From positions 659,614-723,613 of the forward strand of contig JXTB01000140.1 in the NCBI GenBank assembly GCA_002914805.1: 64,000 nucleotides of DNA, given 5' to 3'. Under the pieces are notes generated by a model. The model did not search any database, was not told the DNA's origin, and saw only the letters and a list, made by a program, of their open reading frames with translations. How positions within the stretch are numbered: position 1 is the first letter of the stretch; the number at the start of each line of letters is the position of its first letter. This document shows positions 23,901 through 39,200 of this stretch, in pieces. This DNA comes from Parasponia andersonii. Lineage: Eukaryota > Streptophyta > Magnoliopsida > Rosales > Cannabaceae. The position numbers were made by a program, and so were the translations under genes.

Positions 23901-24891
23901 TCTCTCCAAAGCGAGGATTCTCGAGGAAAAATATATTAAGATTATGACCTTGCGTGTTTTCAGTTGGGTCGCTCCCCTGGTTCCCCATTCGGTAGTGTAC
24001 ACTCAGAACGTACACCAGGGATCATAAGAAAGATAAAAGACTTTATAATAAAGAATGAGATAAAATAATGATACAATATCTTATAATAAAGTATAAAGTA
24101 ATGATTTCATAAAATAACATAACTGAACTTTCATAAAAGATTATTTGTTTATAAATAAAATATTTTGTGAGAATTACATTGTACTTACTGAGCAAAAACT
24201 TACGTTTTATGAGTATCCATGCTATAAGTACCAAAAGAAAGAAACCTCTGATTTGATTGATGAGTTAGCTAGAATCAAGGAAGAGATGAATGAGAGGCAC
24301 GAGCAATGGAATATCGTCATTAAAATTACTTATGCATATGGTCTTATTATAAGACAAATGATTTCAATTATGTAAGCATGATGTTATTTGAAAATATTCT
24401 TATAACTTGACATTTCATTTCACAATGCATAGTTTTATTAAATTGAAGTTGAAAATATATTTCAATTGAATAGAGTATAAACAAATGTTTTTCAAAAGAT
24501 CTAAAAGAGAAAGTGTTTTGATTTAAATAAATACAAAACTTAAGGAGTTCTATCTAAAAGACTAAACTATTTAAGGAGAGTTTGAGACTTAAGTGATCAG
24601 TATGTGACCCCTTTCTCACGTAGGAGCCTTATATGGTTGCACATTATTTAAATTATCCTAAGAAAAAGTTTATAAATAAATTTAGATAAAGGTTGCTTAA
24701 CTATCGAGAAGTATTTCATTTGTTTTCAAAATTATCAAATTAAGTAAATGGTTAGTTATGAATATAAATCTCTTAAAAAGAAATAAAAGTATAAAAAAAA
24801 TTTAATGAATTTTCAACGTCTAAATTTCTCTTTTTAAATAAATAAGCTAAGAATATAAGAAATTAATGGTTCGAAAAGTCGGGTAATTACA
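20962..24891. mobile_element. Solo LTR, 3.93 kb, Gypsy (Tekay/Del-like) type
   Basis: Begins TGTAACTCCCTAG, ends GGGTAATTACA, and is flanked by AAACA duplications (20957-20961 and 24892-24896). It interrupts Copia gag exactly. No RT, integrase or gag similarity lies inside, so it is a solo LTR rather than a full element. TGTAAC...TTACA ends and an LTR of 3-4 kb are typical of Tekay/Del chromoviruses, though lineage is inference. A TATAAATA word at about 21880-21888 could be its promoter. Open frames at 23809-24015, 24043-24234 and 24145-24375 are not genes. Confidence 0.85.
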
Positions 24892-25269
24892 AAACAAATG
24901 AAGAAGAAGGAGAGGAGAAGAAAAAGAAAAGAATAGCACTTAAAGCCACCATACAAGAAAACATCGAGGAAGAATTAGAATTTGCAGATAGTGAGCTTGA
25001 AGACATTGCCCTACTTACCAAAAGTACAAGAAGTTCCTAAACTTCAAAAAGAAGAACTTTAAGTAGAACACTAAAGGCAATGACTTCCGGAAAAAAAAAT
25101 GAAGGATGACCAAATCATTTACTTTGAATACAAGAAATAGGGTCACATGAAGAATGAATGTCCTTTGAGAAGAAAAATGAAAAAGAAGGCAATGAAGGTC
25201 ATATAAGATAATAGTGAAGAAGAAGAATTTAAAGGAGAAGAACAAGAAGAAGTTACCAACGTATGCTTT
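24892..25269 (+). pseudogene. Copia gag, 3' part with degenerate zinc knuckle
   Basis: A Lys/Glu-rich stretch is followed by YFEYKK-stop-GHMKNECPLRR near 25115-25170, a CCHC knuckle in which the first two cysteines have changed and a stop interrupts. Downstream comes the acidic EEEEFKGEEQEE linker leading into the protease. Confidence 0.8.
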
Positions 25270-28200
25270 ATGACAATAGAAAATGAGGTAAACTCACTTG
25301 AACCTAAAATTAAATTTCATGATAGGATGACCGGTGATTATTCCTTACTTTCATCATTTACAAAAAAAAATGAAAGACATGTCACTTTTGGAAACAATGC
25401 TAAAGGAAAGATTTTGGGTATAGGCAACATCGGTTCTACTTCTTCTCCTATTAGAGAAAATATTTTACCCATTGATAGCCTTAAGCACAACTTGCTCAGT
25501 ATAAGTCAACTTTGTGATAAGGATTATCCAGTGATTTTTGAGCCTTCCAAATGCTTGATTAAGGATACTTGTTCAAAAGAAGTTATTTTTGAACGTGAAA
25601 GAAAAGATAATGTTTATACTATTAATATTGAAAGATATTTCAGTCAAGATAAATATTTTTCAGTTTTAAAAGATAATTCTTGGCTTTATCATAGAAGACT
25701 TGGACATGCTAGCATGAATACCATCTCTAAACTTTCTAAGAAAAACTTTGTTAGTGGTTTACCTGGTTTATTTTTTGAAAAAGACAAGGTTTGTGATGCT
25801 TGTCAATTTGAAAAATAAGTAAAAAGTTCTTTTAAATCCAAAAATGTCACTACTACTTCTAGACCTTTGCAACTACTTCATATGGATTTATTTAGACCAT
25901 CAAGAGTAGCTAGTTTTAGTGGAAAAAACTATGCTTTTGTAATAGTAGATGATTTTTCAAGATTAACTTGAGTTCTATTCATTGCTCATAAAAACGATGT
26001 TTTGAATGTACTTACTATCTTTTGTAAGAAAGTACAAAACGAAAAAGACTACACCATCATATCTATTAGAAGTGATCATGATGGTGAGTTTAAAAATGAT
26101 GAAATGGAAGTATTTTACTACAAAAATAGTTTTGATCATAATTTTTTATCTCCTAGAACTCTATAACAAAATAGAGTTGTAGAAAAAAAGAATAGAACCT
26201 TACAAAAAATGGCACAAAATATGCTAAATGAGAATGGTTTGCCAAAATATTTTTAGGCCAAAATAATAAGTACCACTTGTCATATTATAAATAGAATTAT
26301 GATAAGGCTAATTTTAGACAAGACTCCTTATGAGCTTTAGAAAAATAGAAAACCCAAGATTGACTATTTTAAAATTTTTGGTTGCAAATGTTTTATTTTG
26401 AATACTAAAGATAACTTGGAAAAATTTGATTCAAAATCTGATGTCGGTATTTTCTTTGAATATTCTACTACTAGTAAAGCTTATAGAGATTTCAATAAAA
26501 GAACCTTAGTAGTAGAAGAATCTATGTATATTATTTTTGATGAGTCTAATGCTCTCTATAAGGAGAGAAAATTAGATGATGATGATGTTGTAGTTTTGGA
26601 ACCAAGTTTGAATAAGCCAAATGCAAATGAGAAGTCAAGTGAAGAGAAAATCACTCAACTACAACAACAAGATCTTAATATAGAAAAGGAAAGAGACAAT
26701 GGTAATACTCTTTCTCTTCTTCAAAATTTAAAATTCAAATATGCTCATCCTAAAGACTAAATTCTAGATGACCCTTTACGAGGTGTCAAGACTAGAGCAT
26801 CACTTAGAAATATTTGCAATAACATGATTTTTATCTCTTAAATTGAACTAAAAATTTTTAAAGATGCCGAAAATGATGAATCATGGATTTTAGCTATGCA
26901 AGAATAACTAAATCAATTTAAAAGAAGTGAAGTGTGGGAATTAATTCCAAGACCGAAGGACCAATCGATTATTGGGACTAAATGGGTCTTTAGAAATACA
27001 GTAGATGAGCATGGAGTGATTGTGAGAAATAAAGCTAGAATAGTGGCTCAAGATTTCAATCAAGAAGAAGATATCGATTATGAAGAAACCTTCGCACCCG
27101 TAGTAAGATTAGAGTCCATAAGGATGCTCTTAGCATTTGCATGTCATCAAAATTTCATTCTATATCAAATGGATGTTAAGAGTACATTTCTAAATGAATA
27201 TATTTTAGAAGAAGTATATGTAGCCCAATCTCCCGATTTTCAAAATCATAAGTATTCGATTCATGTTTTCAAATTGAATAAGGCTATTTATGATCTAAAG
27301 CAAGCTCCTAGAGCTTGGTATGATAGATTGAGTAAATTTTTGATTTTAAATGGTTTCACTATAAGAAAAGCCGATACTACTATTTTTATAAAATGAAAAA
27401 GAGGAGAAATAATTTTAGTTCAAATTTATGTTGATGATATTATATTTGGTGCTACTAATATTTCTCTTTGTGAATAATTTTCAAAATATATGCATAATGA
27501 GTTTGAAATGAGTATGATGGGAGAACTCAATTTCTTCCTCGGACTTCAAAGCAAACAAAGTAAAGAAGACATTTTTATCAATCAATCTAAGTACATCAAG
27601 GATATGCTCAAGAAGTTTGACATGAAAAACTCAAAATCAATGAGAACATCTATGAGCTCTACAATCAAACTTGACAAAGATGAAAAACGGTAATGTAATG
27701 GATATTACTAAATATAGAGGTATGATCGGCTCACTTCTTTACTTAACAGCTAGTAAACCAGATTTAATATTTAATGTTTATCTATATCTAGATTTCAATC
27801 CAATCTTAAGGAATCACATCTTAGTGCAGTAAAACGTATATTGAGATATTTGCATGATACTATGAATCTAGGATTATAGTATCGGAACACACTTTAACAT
27901 TACAAGTTTTTTAGATACGGATTATGCCGATTGTCGAACCGACCATAAGAGTACTAGTAGCACTTGTCATTTTCTTGATTATTCACTTGTGTCATGGTTT
28001 AGTAAGAAACAAAATTTTGTTGCTCTTTCTACTACTGAAGCTGAATATATCTTTGCTAGTAGTTTTTGTGCTCAAATTCTTTGGATGAAACAAACTTTCA
28101 TGGATTTTGGAATGCATTATGAACTTGTACCTATTAAATGTGATAATACTAGTACTATTAATTTGTCCAAAAATCCGATTTTGCATTTACGAGCTAAGCA

Positions 28201-28375
28201 TATTGATATTAGACATCATTTTCTTCGTGATCATATGCAAAAAAATGATACTGTTATTGAGTTTATATGCATAGAAAAATAACTAGCTGATATTTTCACT
28301 AAATCTCTCAATGAGGATCATTTTTGCATGATTCGTAAAGAACTTGGCATGATTAATCATAATGAGCTTCGTTGA
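25270..28375 (+). pseudogene. Copia pol (protease-integrase-RT-RNase H), many stops
   Basis: Protease: GNNAKGKILGIGNIG and LLSISQLCDK are present, but the DSGCS active-site segment is missing (KFHDRMTGD), a small deletion. Integrase (25680-26400): WLYHRRLGHAS with CDAC zinc motif, LHMDLF, IRSDHDGEF and VVEKKNRT. RT (about 26930-27700): WVFRNTVDEHG, YEETFAPVVR, QMDVKSTFLN, QAPRAWYDRL and YVDDIIFG. RNase H (27960-28300): LSTTEAEYI, KCDNTSTINLSKNP and HIDIRHHF. Stops interrupt the frame at about 25816, 25968, 26164, 26256, 26339, 27394 and 27476, among others. The YVDD catalytic motif survives. Confidence 0.93.
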
Positions 28376-28862
28376 TGTTTCTTTTTGTTTAAATGTTGCT
28401 TATTTTTTTCTTGAAGTTTTGCCAAATTGCTATTTTGTTGATGTTTTTAATGCTAGTTTAATCAATTCACCGTTTAAAAACTATTTTAAACTAAATATCT
28501 GCTGAAACAAAGATTTAAGTAGACCGAAAAACTGTCCCAGAAAGATAGTTCTCTCTGGAAGAATCAGCAGACTGAAACTGGGTTTTCGATCACTTTTCAC
28601 ATTCTCTCAACTGAAACCTCTCTTTTCTCAACTGAAACCTCTCTTTTTCACACCCTTATATCATCTCTTCTCATTCCTAATCAATTTTATTACCAAATAT
28701 CTCAATTTTCACCCAACTAGAGTGATCTCAACGCTTTTTCATTCTCAATTCTTATTTTTAATACTATTTTGCATCAAAATCTAATCTCTCTTTCTTCTAA
28801 ACCCTAGAATTCTGAAAATTCCTTGTGTTTGAGTCCTTTTTTTTTTTTAATCTCTTGATCAC

Positions 28863-29905
28863 ATGGCTCTTAGAAGAGAAAAGCCAAGGCAAAAAGGGAA
28901 ACAAAATTCGTCCTGAAGAATAAGAACAATGTACTAAGGTAAGATTAGACACTCATCTTCTTGAATCCCCTGTTCTTATGACCAGGTACAAAGAAATATT
29001 TTCCAAAAAAAGTATCATTTGGGGTAGAATATTTAATTTTAGGGATTTATCATATGTCAATTTTTCTGATTATATTGAAAGTATGGGATGGAATGAATTC
29101 TACTCTATTAGGGAGACATGGTATCCTAGGCTGGTTAAAGGTTTCTATGCTAGTACAAACATCTCTAGGAGACAACAGCTATCTTTAGTTCCCTCAAGGG
29201 CATAGATTTTCCATTACTGAACATCATCCTATGGGTGGTTACAGGTGTCCTATTACCAACTCTTGGCTTATGATCGAGGATTTTGATCCTCAACAAGCCC
29301 TGCTTTGTGTCTGTTCCCCTGATAGTTTTCAACCTAAGCTTCATGTCATTGATCTTACTCTAGAGGCTAGGATTCTCTTTCAATTCGTGTCTCAGAACAT
29401 GATCCTTAGAGCTGGTCATAGAGATGCATCCACATTTGGTGATATCTATTTCGTTGATTCCATTCTTGATAGAAGAAGGCTAGATTTACTATTCTTTATT
29501 CTTCATGAGATGATCAATGATATAAAGAATAAGAGATCTTCTCTTCCTTATGGTTTTCTTCTCACTCGCATTTTCCAACACTTCAACATTCTGACTATTG
29601 ATGAGGATGAACACAAACCTTGGTCTACAGATGTGGAGATCAACAACAAGACTTTTAGTCTTATAGACTTTACTTTTATCAACAACACATGGATGGCCAA
29701 GACCAAACAGACACATGAGCAAGAGGTGGGTGCTCAACATGAAGCGGGAGCAGTAGAGCTATTGAAGGTGCTGAGGAGGCTCCTGCATAACAAGAAGGTG
29801 CCCCTGCTTAATCTTTTGACTATAGTAAATCCTTTAATAGCCTCTCAAAACACCTTAATACCATTCAACTTGACATTTAGCACTTGCATAACACTGAACT
29901 AGAAT
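28863..29905 (+). pseudogene. Extra ORF between pol and 3' LTR of Copia element 1 (disrupted)
   Basis: An ATG at 28863 (MALRREKPRQKGK) is followed after a stop by frames 28978-29205 and 29231-29902. The pieces read IIWGRIFNFRDLS, YIESMGWNEFYSI, YPRLVKGFYAS, SLLFFILHEMI-like hydrophobic segments and PYGFLLTRIFQHFNI. The arrangement (R-x-F-N/F-D-L, G-W-x-x-F, Y-P-x-L-V-x-E/G-F-Y) resembles the putative plant transposon-associated protein family often found beside plant LTR elements. I recall this from memory and did not search. It has no pol function. A 5' UTR-like CT-rich stretch (28590-28850) precedes it. The role is unknown. Confidence 0.6.
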
Positions 29906-30483
29906 ACTTTCAGATTCTATCAGCTGATCTAAATTCTGTCTGGCAATAACAAGAATGCTAATTTTAGATTATCTAAGATCAGGAGGACGAGATGATGAGG
30001 ATGATACAGTCTTATTTTGGGTGTTTCCCTCCTCTCTAGTTGTTTTTTTTTTTTTTTTTTTTTTGTTTTACACTTAGTAGATTGTGGGTTATTTCTTCTA
30101 TGAGCTATCTGTTTATTTTCTATGGTTGCTTGCATAAACTCCTTATCTGTTTTATAATGGATATTATGTTTGCTTTAATACTCTCTCATATGTATTATTT
30201 TGATGATATCAAAAGAGGGAGAACATGTGTGATTTAAATCTTTTCTCAATTAGTATCCATGAGCATTTCTATTTTAATTAACAAGTGGTATATGCTAGAT
30301 TATTTCAATTAATTTTCATGAGCTATATATTCAAAATATGCATCTTTTACAAGTTTAAGAAGGAGTTTTTACTCTCTAAAATTAGGCATATTTTGATGGA
30401 GAGCTTTACAAGTCGGTAAAGACATTTATCTCTACTTATTTTTCATTCTCTACTTTCTTTTAAATCAAATATTTGTTATTATC

Positions 30484-30497
30484 AAAAAGGGGAAGAT
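30484..30497 (+). other. Polypurine tract of Copia element 1
   Basis: AAAAAGGGGAAGAT lies directly before the 3' LTR (30498, TGTTGAGTCATAC). It is the expected site for plus-strand priming. Confidence 0.85.
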
Positions 30498-31846
30498 TGT
30501 TGAGTCATACTTTGTATCATCAATTCTACTCTCACATTTTGAAGTTAACAAACATATGATTAAGAGCTAATAATCTACTTGAGTGTATAGCAAGTTAAAT
30601 TGAAAGATCACAAAACATTCAAGATGGATTATAGAAAAGAGTTTGAAAACAAAGATCAAGATAACAAGACCTAGACTAGCAAAGGTTACACACTTAGTTC
30701 TTGTACTTGAATATTTGTCTACACATTATATGATCTTTAATGGCTCAAATTTTTCATAATATTGGAAATTTTCAAAGAAAAAATGTCAAATCTATTTATT
30801 TCCAATTAGAATATAAAATATATTTTATACAAACTTTTAAATTGATTTATAAATTTCTATAGTTTCTATATTATATATTAAATCAATTTATAAATTCACT
30901 TTTTAGAAATGATTGAAAAAACTTGAAATAAAATTAAAAAACTGCTCTCGGATAGAATTGGCAGATGGGTGGCTCGAATTGGTCGACCAATTCCTCTGTT
31001 TTCCTTTTTCAATGACTTTTTAAAATCCAACTATTAGAACCGCACTTTCAATGATTATTATTTTCAGTCTACCGAAAGTGAACTTTTGGTCTGCGGTCTG
31101 CCAGATTATGACAGATTGTCTATCAAACGGTCTAGAACGACTAGTTTTCATTCTAGTCTATAAATAGAAGCTTTTCTAATAATTGAAATAACTTTTGAAC
31201 ATTGCTTTATACATACTTTCAAGTTGTTTAAATCATCTTTTGTGAATCAAACTTTCAAATCTACTTTTTTCACAAAAATCAATTGAGCAAAATTAGATTA
31301 TATCTTGTGTTATCATTTATTCTCTCTAAGCTTATCTTGTATCAATTTGTTTCTTACGAGAGATTTTAATTGAGTATATCAACAAACGAAAATCAAATTG
31401 TATTTGTGAGATGAGGTTGACACCGGATTTATAAACAACCCAGTTTAGGTGAAATTGACACCGGAGTCTAAACAATTCGTGTTAGGTGTAAAAGAGACGA
31501 ATTCAAAGCTATTGTAAAAGTGTGAGTGTGCCTAAGGAGAAAACATTTGTTGTATAAAAGAAACGGTCAAATTCATTCTCTTGATCATATAGTGGATAGC
31601 TTAAAGTGAATTGCCAATAACTAGGGACATAGATAAACCGTCGTGTTTGATAAATCTTGTAAAAATAATTTTTGTATTCCTCTATCTTATCTCCTAAAAT
31701 TTATTTATCTTATACAATTTGTTTATTTTTACTTATTATAGTTTTTTTTTGTTAAATTTACTTATCTTCCAAAAAAAATTCGAAAAAATTCTTAAAACTC
31801 AATTCACTTCACTGATCTTTTTAGGTCAGGTAACCCTGGAGTTACG
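30498..31846 (+). repeat. 3' LTR of Copia element 1
   Basis: TGTTGAG start and GTTACG end (ancestral CA mutated to CG), followed by the TATTG duplication at 31847-31851. It lacks the MITE and the 58-bp repeat seen in the 5' LTR. The TATA box is at 31159-31167. Confidence 0.9.
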
Positions 31847-31851
31847 TATTG

Positions 31852-32662
31852 CACTCTTAATTTTAAGAAACTCTGAACTTAATATATATCCACGAGTTAA
31901 ATTGCACTATTTTCGAAGTTAAAGTCCCAGATGATAAAGTTTTGAAGTTTAGATCTTAAAACGAAACTTTCTCAATAATTTAATACGACAAGGTCCAGTC
32001 ATTAATTAATCATATTAACTTTTATCGAACATTGTATTTGAAAAAAAAAAGAAAAGAAAAATAAAAGCGTTCCCTAGGATTGTTTCAAAACTGGATCATG
32101 TCATATGGTAAAGAAACAACATCAGCTTCGCTCGATAGTTTAATTTGTGAAAGTAAACTCAAATGGGATTTGACCTTATAAGTTAAAGGGCCTCTTTGCT
32201 GGACTTGGCTTCCCACGACTGAACCCACTTGTAGCATTTTTTTTTTTTAATCTATTTTAAGCATGTAGTTTCTATTTCAATGGCAACTTGTATCTTGCCA
32301 CCCCAACCCCCATAGTCAAATATGAGAATTCCAGGAAAGTCAACCATATGATTAATCCACCAGAATATGGTACATTTCTATTAAATATTAAATAATCATG
32401 CATAATTGCTTTAGAGCCAGTTCTTTATCTTACATAAAGGAAAAAAGGTCAACTTTTTCCTTTGATAAGACAAAAATTGAAAGATATAGACTTTTCAGGG
32501 TTCCACCAGCAGAATTTTGAACAGATGTTTTGCCATTAAAAAAGAAAAATACCAATTGGGTAGTTGGTTTTGGATTCATACTATTTTTTTCTCTTTGTCA
32601 GAGAGCTCAAAGAGCTGCTTTGTTTCGTGTTTGGTATCAGTTAAACTTTGCGCTTATGAAAG
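31852..32662 (+). promoter_or_regulatory. Upstream region of the HIPL-like gene
   Basis: The 810 bp between the Copia element and the start codon must contain the promoter and leader. No clear TATA box stands out. A short frame at 32530-32721 overlaps the true start in another frame and is not coding. The retrotransposon ends less than 1 kb from the gene. Confidence 0.3.
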
Positions 32663-35833
<3,171 letters not shown>

Positions 35834-36234
35834 TTTTTCTCGAGTTCTCTAAAGTATGATCTCCGTCACGAAGACAAGTATTATTTGCGGCAAGTTTGAA
35901 AGTTTCTCCGCTTTGAATTGTACCATATTGGGAATTTGGACTCCTTTGCCTTAAACTGAGTTAAAACACTAAACATGTACTTGATAGAGAGGTCAATAAT
36001 ATTCTCACGCAGAGAGAAAAATGAGAACGAAAAATAATTTAGAAAAAATGAAAAAAAGAACAAAGATTTAGAGAGATCGAAGATTAAACTGAGAAGCTGC
36101 ATCCCTTTGATTACTATGATACATGATTGCTTATGATGAGGCAAATAATAGTAAAAATATGTGCAGACAGTAGACAAAGTTTGTCAAGGATGACATTGCA
36201 CTCGTTACAATTTCAAAGTGAGAGCTACATCCTT
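35834..36234. other. Convergent 3' spacer between HIPL-like and ABCG genes
   Basis: Only 401 bp separate the two stop codons, so the two 3' UTRs probably lie close together or overlap. The spacer is A/T-rich and no gene is seen in it. Confidence 0.6.
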
Positions 36235-39200
36235 TTACCTCTTCTGAAAGTTGAGTTTTTCTGTAGCCAATGCAAAAGCACAAGCAAGGACTAGTGAATA
36301 TGCTGAGAGAACAAGTGCAACAACTCCTAGATTATCATAGTGATACCCGTAGTAGTTTTCCAAGAAGTTGCTGATTGCTTTCGGCTCCCCATATACCATG
36401 ATTTCCTTCTTTGAATCTCCATACTGTGAAGTGAGAAGAACTTGTAAGGACCAGGCAGTTGGGCAAATCCAATAAGCCCATAACCACCATTTGGGGATTT
36501 TCTGCAAGTAAAAAGCATAGAACGATTGTAAAACAGAAGACGTGAATGTTAAACCGGGATGAAACTACATTTACCAAAAAGTAAAGTACAGAATGTTCAA
36601 AGATAAACTGAAATTTGGTCATTGTTGACTGACTTGGAAACTTTCAAAGATGAAACATGATTTCATTGAGATGCCATCTATTATTAGCAGTGGTTAAGTT
36701 AGAGTTGGCATACCGGTCCAGGGATGAGGAAGCCTGAGAACAAACTAAACATGGTGTAGCAGAAGCTAGCAAGTACAGAAGCCACTTGGAAACTTGGGGT
36801 CAAGGAAACAACCAGCAAGCCAAAGTAATTGAAGTAGAGCAATGTACACAACATGGAGTAAAAATACCAAAATACTTTACAAACTGACCAGTGGAAATTT
36901 ATTGCTGGATATGTAATTGTTGTGAATAAAATTGCTTGAACAAGTATGTAAGGAAACTCAATGACAACCTGCAAGTCACATGAAAAGTTCAATCTCTTCA
37001 ATCTTAGAATCTAAGTTCTCATTTGAACCTTTTGGGAAATGTTAAAAAAAAATGGTTAATATTTTCAGGACCTGTGAAAATGAATATGGCCATGATGAGT
37101 ACATCCCAGCAAACCTTTCTCTGTATACAATTGTGCGCTCAGAAGCACTAATTGGGAGAATAGATAAAGAGTTGGCAATTCCCATAAATTGCATCAGAAT
37201 GAACACGGATCCAAGTATGTTGAAGAGATTCTGTTCATCGTTACTTCATAGAAGAAAAACTGTTTTTAGAATCAAAACTCATCGATTAAAAACCAATCAA
37301 CCCCGATAGTGTTTTAGTAGGTAAAGCTGACAGATGACAAAATCTCAAGCATATATTATTACTATGTTTAACTAAGATAAACTTTTTCTTCAAGTTAATC
37401 TTGGTGGAGAAAATAAAATGAGAGCCACCAGTAATGCTTGTACTAAATTATAGTTTTACCAAATCTATTTCTGGGACTTACATGCTTTCTCCTTTCTTCC
37501 AAAGAAGTGCACCAAATAGGAAGGAACAGACGGTAGTAAAGATCAAGCGAACCAAGTTATAACTGGGGTTTCTCCAGTAGGATAAATGTTGTCTCCAGAG
37601 GCATGCTTTGAATTGCTCCAATCCATTTTGTGGAAAGCGAGTAGAAAAATTTAGATCCTTTGAACCTTGTTGGGGAGAGCTCAGTTCTCTAACTAATTCT
37701 TTGTTTTTCCTTCATAAGAAAATGGATCAAGCATATTTGTTTAGTTTGAGTATGATGCAGTAAGATGCTAAACAGTAATATGTAAGCTTAACTGTGCATT
37801 TGATTATATGATCATGCAGATTATTCTTACTGGTATAGGTGGGAATTCCTGTAGAGAACAGAAAAATCCAACCCAAGTTGAGATTCTGCAGAATGACTGG
37901 TAACCTCTAGCATCCAAGTTGCTGGGTTGTAATTTTCTTTGATTTTTTGAACTCCTGGAACACCCTACAACGAAAGAAAAAAATGAAGACAAAAGAATAA
38001 ATGCTTGAACTCTATGCTTCTTCATTAGTGATTGATGAAGCTTAGGATTCAGTAGAACTTACGAAAGTTTCTTTTCTGCTGTCAAATTTAAGCTTACCTC
38101 AAAGTATTCGATAAGCTTGCATGAATTTTGTCCAAGCACTCCAGAATATATTATTTGTCCTCTTTTCATTAAAAACAGCTGCAAGAATGAGTAGCAATTT
38201 CGGTATAAGAACTCACTTCAATTCATAGAAATTTATGTCAGTCATTACCAAAATGTATTTGCTGGCTACAATCGAACCAAAGTCCTACTTGTTGAAAAAA
38301 GAGATTAAACACCTCATCAAATGCGTCGAATATGTCAATGCTAGGCTGGTGAATAGTGCATACTATTGTTCTCCTTGTACTAACTATGTTCTTCACAACT
38401 CGCATAACAATCGCAGCAGCTCTTGCATCTAAACCAGTAGTAGGTTCATCCATGAAGATTATGGATGGATTTGAAACAAGCTCTACTGCTATAGTTAGCC
38501 GTTTTCGCTGCTCATTTGATATACCGACAGCTCCAGGTACACCAACTAATTCGTCTTTGATTGCATCAAGCTCTATCATATGAAGAACTTCTTCCACAAA
38601 TACCTGAAAAAACAGGTACGTTAATCTTCTCATTAAAGCAAATGCTAGTCCAAAAAAATTCAGAGTTTTTGAACAACTTCCCAGATGTTGTTTCATTATA
38701 TGATGATCTATGAACACTGCTATTCTTAGTTTATAAGCTTTCCTACTACTTGCACTATCTAGTTCAAAGGTGTCTTACGGCTCTAGTATCTCTATCAATC
38801 TCAGCAGGCAAGCGTAACCAAGCTGAGTAGGCCACTGATTCTCCTACAGTAATCTGTGCAAAATGAACGTCAGTTTGCTCGCAGTAACCGGATATTCTTG
38901 CATAAGTTTCTTGAACTTTTGGATACCCTCCGATTCTTATATCTCCTTCAATGATTCCACTCGTTTTCCTTCCCGAAAGAACATCCATCAATGTTGTTTT
39001 ACCAGCTCCACTAACGCCCATCAAAGCTGTAAGTACTCCAGGCCGAAATGAACCAGTAATATCTTGAAGAAGCTGCAGCCTTTTTTGTGTGAAACCTTGC
39101 TCTCTCAGTTTCTGAACCAAAGATATATTATAAAGCATATATGAAGTTTATAGGAGTATCAAGTCCAAAGATAAGTAGCATGCATGAAAAGATTACCTTG

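Larger units (their letters stand above)
18470..31846 (+). mobile_element. Copia LTR retrotransposon 1, decayed, 13.4 kb with nested insertions
   Basis: Two related LTRs (18470-20247 and 30498-31846) flank a primer binding site, gag, protease, integrase, RT and RNase H in Copia order, then an additional ORF and a polypurine tract. Integrase precedes RT, which separates Copia from Gypsy. Large LTRs and an extra ORF after pol resemble the SIRE/Maximus lineage, although lineage placement is inference. 5-bp TATTG duplications flank it. The coding region has many in-frame stops, a deleted protease active site, a MITE in the 5' LTR and a 3.9-kb solo LTR in gag, so it is dead. Removing both guests leaves a body of about 9.1 kb. 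Confidence 0.9.

Noticed and set aside
23809-24375. Short frames on both strands inside the solo LTR
   Set aside because: LTRs of this type are non-coding; the frames overlap each other and match nothing.
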